Position numbers and translations under genes: made by a program. Of a DNA stretch of 55,010 nucleotides, positions 1 through 7,605 are shown one piece after another (positions within the stretch are counted from its first letter, which is position 1; the number at the start of each line of letters is the position of its first letter). Below the pieces are notes generated by a model, which did not search any database, was not told the origin of the DNA, and saw only the letters and a program-made list of their open reading frames with translations. Source of the stretch: Actinomycetes bacterium (GTDB lineage: Bacteria > Actinomycetota > Actinomycetes > Actinomycetales > Microbacteriaceae); NCBI GenBank assembly GCA_023450335.1, contig JAEXHA010000047.1, positions 1 through 55,010 on the forward strand, read 5' to 3'.

Positions 1-21
1 CCCCCCCCCCCCCCCCCCCCC
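1..21. other. 21-base homopolymer C run at window edge
   Basis: The window opens with 21 consecutive C residues. The next 99 bases up to the AarF gene show no convincing gene or hairpin. A run this pure exactly at the first base is more likely a contig-end or base-calling artefact than a biological tract. Confidence 0.6.
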
Positions 22-120
22 ACTTCTGCATCCACCAGCCGCCGCGAACCCATCAAAGAACTCCGAGTTCCATAGCAACGCCGACCTGCACGGCTCATGT
101 CGTGGACTCGGCGATGGTGG

Positions 121-1818
121 TCAGCGGCGGCCGAAGACGGCGTGCAGCAGCGGGACGACGCAGACGCACAGCATCGTCACGCCGAGCCAGGGGACCGGAG
201 CGAGGAGCAGGGCGCCGCCGATCAGCATCCCGCCGAACAGCACCGCCGACACCGCGCGGAACGCGACCCGGATGATCCGGTCGAGCCGGGTCTCCAGGCT
301 CGAGATGTCGAATCTCAGTGCGCCGGAGTCGAGCTTGTCCAGCGTCGTCTCCACGCGCCCGGGTAGTCGCCACAGGATGCCGGCGCTCGACACCGCCTGC
401 GCGCCGAGGTCACGGACGGCTCCACCGCTCTGATCGCGGATGAGCTTCTCGGCGTACGGCTGCACCGGTTCCCAGATGTTGAAGTTCGGGTCGAGCCCGC
501 TGCACATGCCCGACGTGAGCGAGACCGCTCGCAGCAGCAACAGCAGTTTCTCCGGGAGCTGCACCGGCAGTGAGCGCACGGTCTCGCCGAACTCGCGGCC
601 GAAGTCTTCGAGTTCGCGCGGGTCCACGTCACGCAGCTCGTTGAAACCCATGCCGCCGAAACGCGCGAACAGCACGGCGAGCGCGCGCTCGAGCTCGGCG
701 GTGCTCGACGACGGCAGCAGCACCTCGATCTGCTGCGCGGCCTTCACGAGGCCGTGACTATCGCGCGCCGCGACAGCGATCACCAGGGTGCGCAGCCCCG
801 ACCGGATGCCTTCGGGCACCTCGGCCATCATGCCGAAGTCGATGAACGTGAGTCGCCACTTGGGCCCGTCCGTGGCCTCGGGTAGGGGAGTGACGAAGAT
901 ATTGCCGGGGTGCGGGTCGGCGTGCACAAACGAGTGTGTGAACACCTGGTCGAGCATCACCTCTGCGAAAACCTGCGCCACCTCGGCCGGGTCGATGCCA
1001 GAATCGTGCAGCGCCGCGATGTCGTTGATCTTGATCGCCGTGACGTCCTCGAGGGTGAGCACGCGGCGCGTGCTGCGCTCCCACACCACCTCGGGCGCGG
1101 CCACGCGCGGGTCATCGGCGACGTTCTCGGCAAAGCGCACGGCGCTTGAGGCCTCGTGCAGATAGTCGATCTCTTCATGACTTGTCTGGGCGAACTCCTC
1201 GACCAGCGCGGGCGCGTTCACGCGCGCAGCGACGACGCGCACACGCTGCACCCAGCGGCTGACGCGGCGCAGGGCGGCAAGGTCGACCGCAACGATCTCG
1301 TCGATGCCAGGTCGCTGCACCTTGACGATGACACTGTCGAGTCCGGTGTCGGCTGCATCCGCCGCCGTCAGCGTCGCGCGATGCGCCTGACCGAGGGATG
1401 CCGCGGCAACCGGAGCGGGGTCGAATGACGCGAAGGCGCGCTCCAATGGCATCCCGAGTTCTGCCTCTGCCGCAGCGCGGATGTCGTCGAATCGCTCGGC
1501 GGGCACTTCGTCTTGCAGCCCCGCGAGCTCGGCCGTGATCTCCGGCGGGAGCACATCGAGGCGTGACGACATGAACTGCCCGACCTTGATCATCAGCCCA
1601 CCGAGGTCGACCGCGAGGGTGCGGAAGCGGCGCGCGAGGCGCACCATACGATCCGCCCTGCCCTCCTCCGCAATGCGAGCGAGGCCGATACGCGGCAGCA
1701 CCAGCTCGAACCACCAGATCTGCGCGAACGCACGCGTCGCGAACCACATGATGCGCCGATAGCGCGCCTTGTGCGCGGGGGGTCTGGTCACGGCGGAACC
1801 CCCTATGGCGGTCGTCAC
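121..1818 (-). CDS. AarF/ABC1/UbiB family atypical kinase
   Basis: 565 residues, full length for the ABC1/UbiB family. The family signature is visible: a glycine-rich N-terminal stretch with KVGQF (about residues 76-82), the AAASLGQAH loop, VKVQRPG carrying the ATP-binding Lys, HADPHPGN (catalytic loop) and FIDFGM (metal-binding DFG equivalent). The C-terminus ends in a hydrophobic region (FGGMLIGGALLLAPVPWLG) likely to be membrane-anchored. Family members support quinone or lipid metabolism as atypical kinases/ATPases; the substrate here is unknown. The GTG start overlaps the stop codon of the upstream PadR gene (GTGA), so the two are translationally coupled and probably co-regulated by PadR. 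Confidence 0.9.
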   Translation of the reverse strand: MTTAIGGSAVTRPPAHKARYRRIMWFATRAFAQIWWFELVLPRIGLARIAEEGRADRMVRLARRFRTLAVDLGGLMIKVGQFMSSRLDVLPPEITAELAGLQDEVPAERFDDIRAAAEAELGMPLERAFASFDPAPVAAASLGQAHRATLTAADAADTGLDSVIVKVQRPGIDEIVAVDLAALRRVSRWVQRVRVVAARVNAPALVEEFAQTSHEEIDYLHEASSAVRFAENVADDPRVAAPEVVWERSTRRVLTLEDVTAIKINDIAALHDSGIDPAEVAQVFAEVMLDQVFTHSFVHADPHPGNIFVTPLPEATDGPKWRLTFIDFGMMAEVPEGIRSGLRTLVIAVAARDSHGLVKAAQQIEVLLPSSSTAELERALAVLFARFGGMGFNELRDVDPRELEDFGREFGETVRSLPVQLPEKLLLLLRAVSLTSGMCSGLDPNFNIWEPVQPYAEKLIRDQSGGAVRDLGAQAVSSAGILWRLPGRVETTLDKLDSGALRFDISSLETRLDRIIRVAFRAVSAVLFGGMLIGGALLLAPVPWLGVTMLCVCVVPLLHAVFGRR

Positions 1819-2387
1819 CCTTCGGCGAGAATCGCGTACAGCTTACGCCGGGCGTCTTCGAGCACGGCGATGCCGTCTTCAACCTGTGCCGGACTGCCGG
1901 TACGGGCGAGCTGGGCGGCCGCGCTGGCCAGTTCCATCCCGGCCTTCGGCAGAGCTGTCATGTGACCGGGTGTGCGGGCGGACAGTCCGTCCCAAGGGGC
2001 AGGCTTGGTGGCGGCTTCTTCGGACGCGGCGATGCCGGCATCGGTGAGCGAGTAGGTCTTGCGGCCGCCCTGCTCTTCGGCGCTGATCAGACCTTCGTCA
2101 GCGAGCAGCTGCAGGGTCGGGTAGACCGAACCGGCGCTGGGCTTCCAGGCTCCGCCCGAACGCTCGCTGATCTCGGCGATGATCTGGTAGCCGTGCATGG
2201 GCTGCTCCGCGAGGAGCGAGATTACGGCCGCGCGGACATCACCCCGAGCCATGCGCGAGGGGCCGCCCGTGCGCTGCTCGAAGCCCGAGCGCAGCTGCTC
2301 GACGGCCTCCCACACGCCGGCGAGGGGATTGCCCGCACCGCTGCTTGCTCCGAAGTTGAATCCGCCTGAGGGGAATGAGCCGTTCAT
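1815..2387 (-). CDS. PadR family transcriptional regulator
   Basis: 190 residues from the ATG at 2387. This start is preferred over an upstream in-frame ATG at 2450 because GGAGG lies 5 nt before it and the upstream region is the promoter. After a Gly/Phe-rich N-terminus of about 45 residues comes the PadR winged helix (about 48-120: RGDVRAAVISLLAEQPMHGY, then SAGSVYPTLQLLADEGLI and a beta-wing EQGGRKTYSLTD). A C-terminal helical region probably dimerises. PadR proteins are usually autorepressors released by a ligand. The first gene of a two-gene operon with the AarF kinase, it has an operator-like inverted repeat over its own promoter. Confidence 0.9.
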   Translation of the reverse strand: MNGSFPSGGFNFGASSGAGNPLAGVWEAVEQLRSGFEQRTGGPSRMARGDVRAAVISLLAEQPMHGYQIIAEISERSGGAWKPSAGSVYPTLQLLADEGLISAEEQGGRKTYSLTDAGIAASEEAATKPAPWDGLSARTPGHMTALPKAGMELASAAAQLARTGSPAQVEDGIAVLEDARRKLYAILAEG

Positions 2388-2414
2388 GGTGACCTCCGAG
2401 TCTCGAACGATAGT

Positions 2415-2445
2415 TAACGATATGTCGGTAGGTGTCGTTAGGCAA
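2415..2445 (-). promoter_or_regulatory. PadR promoter with operator-like inverted repeat
   Basis: On the minus strand a -35 TTGCCT (2445-2440) and a -10 TATCGT (2422-2417) are 17 nt apart. An inverted repeat TAACGA (2415-2420) / TCGTTA (2435-2440) spans exactly the spacer. A direct repeat AACGATA at 2406-2412 and 2416-2422 is spaced by 10 bp, one helical turn. The placement fits autorepression by PadR; the binding itself is inferred. Confidence 0.5.
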
Positions 2446-2475
2446 GGCATTCGCCGAGGGCGGGCGAGGTCGGGT

Positions 2476-3795
2476 TCACGGCGCCGGGTTCTCGGCGTCG
2501 TACGCGCGGAAGCGCGGGGCCAGCCGCACGAGGAACAGCACGAGGCCGATGATGACGAACCCGCCCAGCAGCGGCGGGAACCACAGCGCGGTGAAGGTCG
2601 CGAGGGTGCCGGCGTACAGCGCGCCCACGCGCGGGCCGCCGGCGACCACGACGATGAAGATGCCCTGCAGGCGCCCGCGGATCGCGTCGGGTACGGCCGA
2701 CTGCATCATGGTGCTGCGGAAGATCGAGCTGATGTTGTCGGCGGCGCCCGACCCCGCCAGGGCGACGCACGCTGCGACGAGCATGACGATGTTGGCCGAG
2801 GTCTCGTCGACGACGCCGGGCGCGAACAGCCCGAACGCCGCCAGCAGCAGCACCAGGCCGAACGCCGCGATCGAGACTCCGTAGGCGATGATCGCGCGTT
2901 CGATGCCGCGGCCATGCCAGCGGTAGCGGGCGACGGGCCCCGACAGCAGGCTCGAGAAGAACGCCCCGACGGCGATCGCCGCGGTCAGCACGCCGGTGGT
3001 GATGGCGCCGCCGCCCAGCAGCAGCGCCCCGATCGCCGGGAACAGAGCGAGGGGCTGCCCGAACGTCATCGCGACGATGTCGAGGATGTACTGCATGCGG
3101 ATGTTGCCCGCGCGCCGCAAGAACCGCCACCCGTCGACGAGCGAGGCGAGCCCAGGGCGCACGATCTCACCCTCAGGCTTGATCGCCGGCAGGGTCCACA
3201 GCCCGAGGAACAGTGCCGACATCAGCACGAGGTCGATCGTGTACGTCCAGCCATACCCGGTGAAGGCGACCAGCACGCCCGCAGCCGCTGGGCCGATCGA
3301 GACCATGATGCCCATCGTGATGCCGCCCAGCGCCGATGCGGCCGGCAGCAGCGCGGCTGGGATCAGCCGCGGGACGATCGCCTGCCGCGCCGCCATGACG
3401 ACCGAGTTCGCCGACGAGTTCACCACGGCGATCACGTACAGCCACGCCACCGATTCGGCGCCGGTCCAGGTCAGCACCATGAGGACCGCGGTCGAGGCGA
3501 ACGTCACGCTCGCTGCGACGAGCGCCACCCGGCGCCGGTCGAATGCGTCGGCGAGCATGCCGCCATACAGCCCCGCGAAGATCATCGGTACGAGCCCGGC
3601 GAATGCGATCATCGACACGGCGAAGGTGGATGCCGTGAGTTCGAACATGTGGAGCATGATCGCGACGAAGGTGAGCTGTCCGCCGAGGCCGGCGAGCGTG
3701 GACCCGATCCACATCCGGGCAAAGGCCGGGCTGGTGGTCAGCGGACTGATGTCGAGGAAATGATCGCGCCGCAGACCCCGTCGCCGGGCGGTCAT
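2476..3795 (-). CDS. MFS transporter (EntS/MFS_3-like exporter)
   Basis: 439 residues from the ATG at 3795; the frame stays open far upstream but that part is out-of-frame DUF167 sequence. Roughly 12 hydrophobic segments are visible. The cytoplasmic loop after the second segment carries the MFS motif A (GGMLADAFDRRRV), and the order of loops resembles the MFS_3 group that includes the enterobactin exporter EntS and many drug-efflux proteins. Substrate unknown. The start overlaps the stop of the DUF167 gene by ATGA, so the two genes are translationally coupled and read from one promoter near 4020. Confidence 0.9.
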   Translation of the reverse strand: MTARRRGLRRDHFLDISPLTTSPAFARMWIGSTLAGLGGQLTFVAIMLHMFELTASTFAVSMIAFAGLVPMIFAGLYGGMLADAFDRRRVALVAASVTFASTAVLMVLTWTGAESVAWLYVIAVVNSSANSVVMAARQAIVPRLIPAALLPAASALGGITMGIMVSIGPAAAGVLVAFTGYGWTYTIDLVLMSALFLGLWTLPAIKPEGEIVRPGLASLVDGWRFLRRAGNIRMQYILDIVAMTFGQPLALFPAIGALLLGGGAITTGVLTAAIAVGAFFSSLLSGPVARYRWHGRGIERAIIAYGVSIAAFGLVLLLAAFGLFAPGVVDETSANIVMLVAACVALAGSGAADNISSIFRSTMMQSAVPDAIRGRLQGIFIVVVAGGPRVGALYAGTLATFTALWFPPLLGGFVIIGLVLFLVRLAPRFRAYDAENPAP

Positions 3796-4013
3796 GCCTC
3801 GACCTCGACGCGCTTGATGCGCGAGGAGTGGCCGCGAAGGATCGTGATGTCGCGTTGCCGGACCGAGAAATGGTCGGCGAGCACGCGCACCACCGCGTCG
3901 TTGGCTGCGCCGTCGACGGCACGTTCGGGGACGAAGACGGTGAGCCCGTCGGCATCCGTTGTCACCAGCGGGCCCTTGCGACTGCCGGGCTTGACGCGGA
4001 TCGTGTACTGCAC
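3792..4013 (-). CDS. DUF167 (UPF0235/YggU) family protein
   Basis: 73 residues, the normal size for DUF167. It shows the family core: an N-terminal strand TIRVKPGSRKGP, then VFVPERAVDGAANDAVVRVLADHF and the basic strand RQRDITILRGHSSRIKRVEV. The function of this small alpha/beta family is not established. It begins with GTG at 4013, six nucleotides after a TAGGCT -10 element, so the transcript is probably leaderless. It is back to back with rpsO and coupled to the MFS gene downstream. Confidence 0.9.
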   Translation of the reverse strand: MQYTIRVKPGSRKGPLVTTDADGLTVFVPERAVDGAANDAVVRVLADHFSVRQRDITILRGHSSRIKRVEVEA

Positions 4014-4019
4014 AGACCG

Positions 4020-4025
4020 AGCCTA
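4020..4025 (-). promoter_or_regulatory. -10 element of the DUF167-MFS operon (leaderless)
   Basis: Minus-strand TAGGCT followed by a 6-nt spacer and the GTG start at 4013. This is the arrangement seen at many genes in the window. Confidence 0.55.
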
Positions 4026-4033
4026 TTGGCTGG

Positions 4034-4128
4034 TAGACTCTTGAGGTTGCCGTTTGATCGGCCGCGGATAAAGAGAGCCCACGCATCAGGCGTCGGGCGC
4101 CGCGCAACGACGAGAGAGGGGATCACCT
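4034..4128 (+). promoter_or_regulatory. rpsO promoter and leader
   Basis: TAGACT at 4034-4039 is the likely -10, giving a leader of about 80 nt. The leader holds ACGC(4081-4084)-ATCAG-GCGT(4090-4093), which competes with a second GGCG...CGCC pairing just downstream, then a purine-rich ribosome site GAGAGGGG ahead of the ATG. S15 represses its own mRNA through leader structure in other bacteria. Whether this leader does so is inference. Confidence 0.4.
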
Positions 4129-4398
4129 ATGGCATTGGAAGCAGACGTCAAGAAGGCGATCATCGAAGAGTATGCGACGCACCCCGGTGACACCGGATCC
4201 CCCGAGGTGCAGGTCGCGATGCTGACGCAGCGCATCAAGGACCTCACCGAGCACCTGAAGGAGCACAAGCACGACCACCACTCGCGTCGTGGGCTGTTCC
4301 TGCTCGTCGGTCAGCGCCGCCGCCTGCTGGGTTACCTGCAGGATGTCGACATCAACCGCTACCGCTCGCTCATCGAGCGTCTCGGTCTGCGTCGATAA
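4129..4398 (+). CDS. rpsO: 30S ribosomal protein S15
   Basis: 89 residues, exactly the usual S15 length. The conserved elements are all present: HPGDTGSPEVQ, the RIKDLTEHLKEHKHDHHSRRGL helix region that contacts the 16S rRNA three-way junction, and VGQRRRLLGYL near the C-terminus. S15 is a primary binder in 30S assembly. In many bacteria rpsO sits directly before pnp; here pnp is about 6.6 kb further on, with seven minus-strand and two plus-strand genes between, and rpsO has its own terminator. Confidence 0.98.
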   Translation: MALEADVKKAIIEEYATHPGDTGSPEVQVAMLTQRIKDLTEHLKEHKHDHHSRRGLFLLVGQRRRLLGYLQDVDINRYRSLIERLGLRR

Positions 4399-4436
4399 GG
4401 CACCGCAACCAGCGTTCAATCGCTCAAAACTTCTGA

Positions 4437-4467
4437 GAAGGCCGCTCCACGGTGTGGGGCGGCCTTC
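4437..4467 (+). terminator. Terminator hairpin after rpsO
   Basis: A 14-bp stem (4437-4450 with 4454-4467, one G-U pair) closes a GGT loop. No strong T-run follows, as is common in high-GC actinobacteria. It lies between the converging rpsO and surE genes and could act in both directions. Confidence 0.8.
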
Positions 4468-4488
4468 GTCGTGTGCCCGCGGACTGGG

Positions 4489-5250
4489 TCATGATGTGGA
4501 TGCCGGTGACTCGGCGTAGCCGAGAACGACGTGCGAGACGGGGTCGAGGCCGCTGAGGGTCACCCAGCCCTCGGCGAGGTACGCGGCATCCGTCCCCGGT
4601 TCGGGGACGTTCGGCAGGTCCTCGACCGCGAGTCGAAGGTGGTGCTCGCCACGCTCGCTCAAGGTCGTCTGCACGATGCCGAACGGTGCCAGCTCCGCTT
4701 CGCGGATCCCACGACTGGTCGGCGCATTCGGCACGTTGACGTTGATCACGGTGCCGCGGGGCCGCTCGAGCAGGAACGGGAGAAGGCCCAATGCGGCATC
4801 CGCCGCGGCATCCCAGTGGAACTGGTCGGGATGCATGCCGACATCGAGCGACACGGCTGCACCCCACGCGCCGTTGAGGCCCCCGGTGAGGGCGGCGCCC
4901 ACCGTGCCCGAATGCAGGATCGCACGACCGACGTTCGCGCCGTGGTTCACGCCTGACAGCACCAGCTCGGCCGCCTCGCCGAACGCGCCGCGCGCGGCGA
5001 TCAGGGCGATCAGCCCCGGTCCGCCGCGCACCGCAAAGCTCGGCACGCCGTCGAGGCCGGCCAACTCGCGACGCTCCACCGCGATGCGGCCATCCTCTTC
5101 GGCGGCGGCGATCGAGGCACTCGCGCCGCTGGATTGGCGCGCCGGAGCCGCCACGGTCACGTCGTATCCCGCGCCCACGGCGGCACGGGCGAGGGCATGC
5201 AGCCCCGGCGCGTCGATGCCGTCGTCGTTGGTCACCAGCACGCGGGTCAT
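4489..5250 (-). CDS. surE: 5'/3'-nucleotidase SurE
   Basis: 253 residues. The SurE fold is evident: VTNDDGIDAPG at residues 6-16 supplies the metal-binding Asp pair, then VAAPARQSSGAS and the SGVNHGANVGRAILHSGTVGAA block with the conserved metal-binding Asn. SurE hydrolyses 5'- and 3'-nucleoside monophosphates in the cytoplasm and can act on short polyphosphate. The ATG overlaps the stop codon of the PfkB-family kinase (ATGA). A phosphatase and a kinase made in a coupled way is unusual. Converges on rpsO across a terminator. Confidence 0.95.
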   Translation of the reverse strand: MTRVLVTNDDGIDAPGLHALARAAVGAGYDVTVAAPARQSSGASASIAAAEEDGRIAVERRELAGLDGVPSFAVRGGPGLIALIAARGAFGEAAELVLSGVNHGANVGRAILHSGTVGAALTGGLNGAWGAAVSLDVGMHPDQFHWDAAADAALGLLPFLLERPRGTVINVNVPNAPTSRGIREAELAPFGIVQTTLSERGEHHLRLAVEDLPNVPEPGTDAAYLAEGWVTLSGLDPVSHVVLGYAESPASTS

Positions 5251-6302
5251 CGGTCGCCCTCCTCGCCGCGCGGTGATGCGCCTGCCGGCGGCGATTCATC
5301 CCCGTCATCCGGCTGCGCGAGGGCGGCCAGGCCGTCGGGACTGACCCGGCCGGTGTCGGGCTGCGGCATGTCGGTGTCGGTCTCATCGTCGAGCACGCGG
5401 ACGGTCACCTCGTCGCGCAGTCGGGCGATCGCGTCCGGGTCGCCGGTGCCGAGCCCGTGCCGTGTCACGTTCAGAGCGCCGGCGGCCGCGGCCATCGTCA
5501 CCGCCTCGCGCGGGCTCTCGCCCCCCGCGAGGCCCGCGGCGATCCCGGCGGTGAGCGAATCACCGGCGCCGCGGGTATCGGCCACCTCCAGGCGCGGGGG
5601 AGTGATCTCGAGGAACCCGTCCGCGTCGAGCAGCAGCAGCGGGTCGCTGGAGCGGGTGACGATCACGGTCTCGGCGCCGTGCGCGCGCAGGTGCCGCATC
5701 GTCCGCATGAGCGCGGGCACGGTCTCCTCGTCGAGCAGACCGTCCGCGTGCAGCTCGTCGTGGCTGACTTTCAGGACGGTCACGCCACCGGTCAGCGCCG
5801 CCGTCAGCCGCTCGCCCGCCAGGTCGACCACGACGCGGGCGCCCGCCTGGCCCAGGTCGGCGGCGAGGCGCCGGTAGGTGTCGGGGTCGAGCGCTGTGTC
5901 GCCCTGCGGGCCGCTGAGGATCACCAGTCCCGACGCGGCTCCCTCACGCAGCGTGGTGCTGAACAGCTCGTCGAGGTCGTGCCGGCCGAGGGGATCGCCG
6001 TCCGCCTCGGCGACGACCTCGCGCTGGCCGCTGCGCCGATCGTGGAGGTACGCGGCGCCGCGTCCTTCGCGCATCGGTCCGGCCACTGCCACCCCGTCCT
6101 GCTCGAGCAGGTGTCGTACCATCTCGCCGGTCTCGCCGGTCAGCACGCTGCACATCGTCACCGAGGCGCCGAGCCGCATGAGCATGCGCGCCTGCCAGAC
6201 GCCCTGGCCCCCGGCATGCACGTGGATGTCGGGACCGCCCGGGTGTTCTTCGACGGTGACAGTCAGCACGGGCGAGGGGGCGAAGATCACGACGTCGCTC
6301 AT
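5247..6302 (-). CDS. PfkB family carbohydrate kinase
   Basis: 351 residues from the ATG at 6302. Two ribokinase-fold signatures are visible: an N-terminal HAGGQGVWQARMLMRLGA (about 29-46), the counterpart of the GGKG-NVA motif in the LacC/FruK sugar-phosphate kinases, and a C-terminal DTRGAGDSLTAGIAAGLAGG with the catalytic Asp of GAGD. The usual Lys of GGKG is Gln here and the following residues are changed, so I do not name a substrate. The last 50 or so residues are a charged tail beyond the normal fold. It is the first gene of a coupled pair with surE (ATGA overlap). Confidence 0.88.
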   Translation of the reverse strand: MSDVVIFAPSPVLTVTVEEHPGGPDIHVHAGGQGVWQARMLMRLGASVTMCSVLTGETGEMVRHLLEQDGVAVAGPMREGRGAAYLHDRRSGQREVVAEADGDPLGRHDLDELFSTTLREGAASGLVILSGPQGDTALDPDTYRRLAADLGQAGARVVVDLAGERLTAALTGGVTVLKVSHDELHADGLLDEETVPALMRTMRHLRAHGAETVIVTRSSDPLLLLDADGFLEITPPRLEVADTRGAGDSLTAGIAAGLAGGESPREAVTMAAAAGALNVTRHGLGTGDPDAIARLRDEVTVRVLDDETDTDMPQPDTGRVSPDGLAALAQPDDGDESPPAGASPRGEEGDR

Positions 6303-6394
6303 GCCCGGCACGCTACGGGTGCCGCCGCCGTGATGCCAGGGGGTTGCGACACCGCGCGACCTCTGGCACACGCCGCAGCGGGCCGCCCCGGCGG

Positions 6395-7510
6395 CTACGA
6401 TGATCGGCGCGATCCGGTGGGGTCGCTGCGGCGCCCTTCGCGTCGGGCCAGCTGCGGGTCGCTGAACAGCCACGCGGGGCGCGGCTCGATGAGGGGCCGG
6501 AACACTCGGCGCACCGGCTTCGTCGCCAGCCCCACGGCGATCAGCACCGACAGCACCGTCACAAGCGGCAGCCAGATCCAGGTCGGGTCGAGCCCGCGCA
6601 GCACGCCCGATTCGCGGAACGGGTACAGCACGAACGAGTGCAGCAGGTACACGTACATCGTGTACTGGCCGAAATGCGTCCACCGATGCCCGCCGCGGGG
6701 GATGAGGGCGAAGAACGCGATGCTCAGGATGAGGGCGATCGCCATGAGTGCCAAGCGCACCAGCCCGCTCCACCATGCTCCGCCGGCCAGGTCGACGTAG
6801 CTGTCGTCGTAGAACAGCCAGAGGCGCAGGTCGACGGCCTTCCACGTGTCCACGAAGAACCAGCACACCCAGCCCGCCACCGCGAAGGTGGCCACCGCCA
6901 CCAGACGCACCCACCAGCGACGGCGACGCAGCAGATCGAACCGCTCGAGGACGCTGTGGTGCTTCAACCACCAGCCCAGCGTGAAGAACGGCAACAGGCC
7001 CAGGGTGCGCGACAGCGACAGGGTCGAGTCGATGTTGGGCAGGTAGCCGACGCTGATCGAGATGACCAGCGCCCACAGCAGCGGCCAGCGCAGCAGCGCG
7101 AGATAGGGCAGCACCAGACGGAAGATCGCGAGGGCCAGGAGGAACCACAGGGTCCACGACGGCTGGGTGAGGTTCGGGTTGGCCTGGCCCTCGACGAGGA
7201 ACTTGGTGAGCGCCCAGAGTCCTTCGAAGATGATGTAGGGCACGACGATGTCGGTGAGCACGCGAGCCATCTGGCGCCGCGTCGGCGCATCCGACTTGGA
7301 GAAGTAGCCCGAGATGAGCGCGAAGGCGGGCATGTGGAACGCGTAGACGAGCAGATAGAGCCCCAGTGCGATCTCGGAATCATAGGTGAGGCGCTGTATC
7401 GCGTGACCCAGCACGACCAGCACGATGCAGCCGAAGCGCGCGTTGTCCCACAGTGGCACGCGCCGGCGGGTGGCGGTCGGGGCCGTACGGGGCTGTTTCG
7501 TGTCGTCCAT
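6395..7510 (-). CDS. Acyltransferase 3 family membrane protein
   Basis: 371 residues with about 10 hydrophobic segments. The N-terminus WDNARFGCIVLVVLGHAIQ followed by YAFHMPAFALISGYF matches the acyltransferase-3 family, nearest in feel to the fucose 4-O-acetylase branch (COG3594). The conserved intramembrane His is in VLGHAIQ and a second in AFHMPAF. Such proteins O-acetylate cell-surface or cell-wall sugars using cytoplasmic acyl-CoA. The C-terminal tail is basic and cytosolic. It is separated from pfkB by about 90 bp with no clear terminator; the acceptor molecule cannot be read from context. Confidence 0.85.
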   Translation of the reverse strand: MDDTKQPRTAPTATRRRVPLWDNARFGCIVLVVLGHAIQRLTYDSEIALGLYLLVYAFHMPAFALISGYFSKSDAPTRRQMARVLTDIVVPYIIFEGLWALTKFLVEGQANPNLTQPSWTLWFLLALAIFRLVLPYLALLRWPLLWALVISISVGYLPNIDSTLSLSRTLGLLPFFTLGWWLKHHSVLERFDLLRRRRWWVRLVAVATFAVAGWVCWFFVDTWKAVDLRLWLFYDDSYVDLAGGAWWSGLVRLALMAIALILSIAFFALIPRGGHRWTHFGQYTMYVYLLHSFVLYPFRESGVLRGLDPTWIWLPLVTVLSVLIAVGLATKPVRRVFRPLIEPRPAWLFSDPQLARREGRRSDPTGSRRSS

Positions 7511-7575
7511 GCTGCGGGCAACGCTACCCGCCGAAGCGGGGCGAGAAGTGTGGGGAATAGATCTCGCGCACCCGC

Positions 7576-7605
7576 GTTGAACGATGTATATTCAACTGCA
7601 TGAAT
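7576..7605 (+). promoter_or_regulatory. Promoter and overlapping palindromes before the monooxygenase gene
   Basis: GTTGAA (7576-7581) and TTCAAC (7591-7596) form an inverted repeat with a 9-bp spacer. A second palindrome ATTCA (7590-7594) / TGAAT (7601-7605) overlaps its right arm. The likely -10 TATATT (7587-7592) lies between the first arms, 7 nt before the ATG at 7600. Binding here would block RNA polymerase. TTGAA/TTCAA half-sites recall MarR-type operators, but no regulator gene is adjacent. Confidence 0.5.

Noticed and set aside
2197..4044. A 615-codon plus-strand open frame
   Set aside because: Antisense to PadR and the MFS transporter; Arg/Asp/His-rich and without any recognisable fold.
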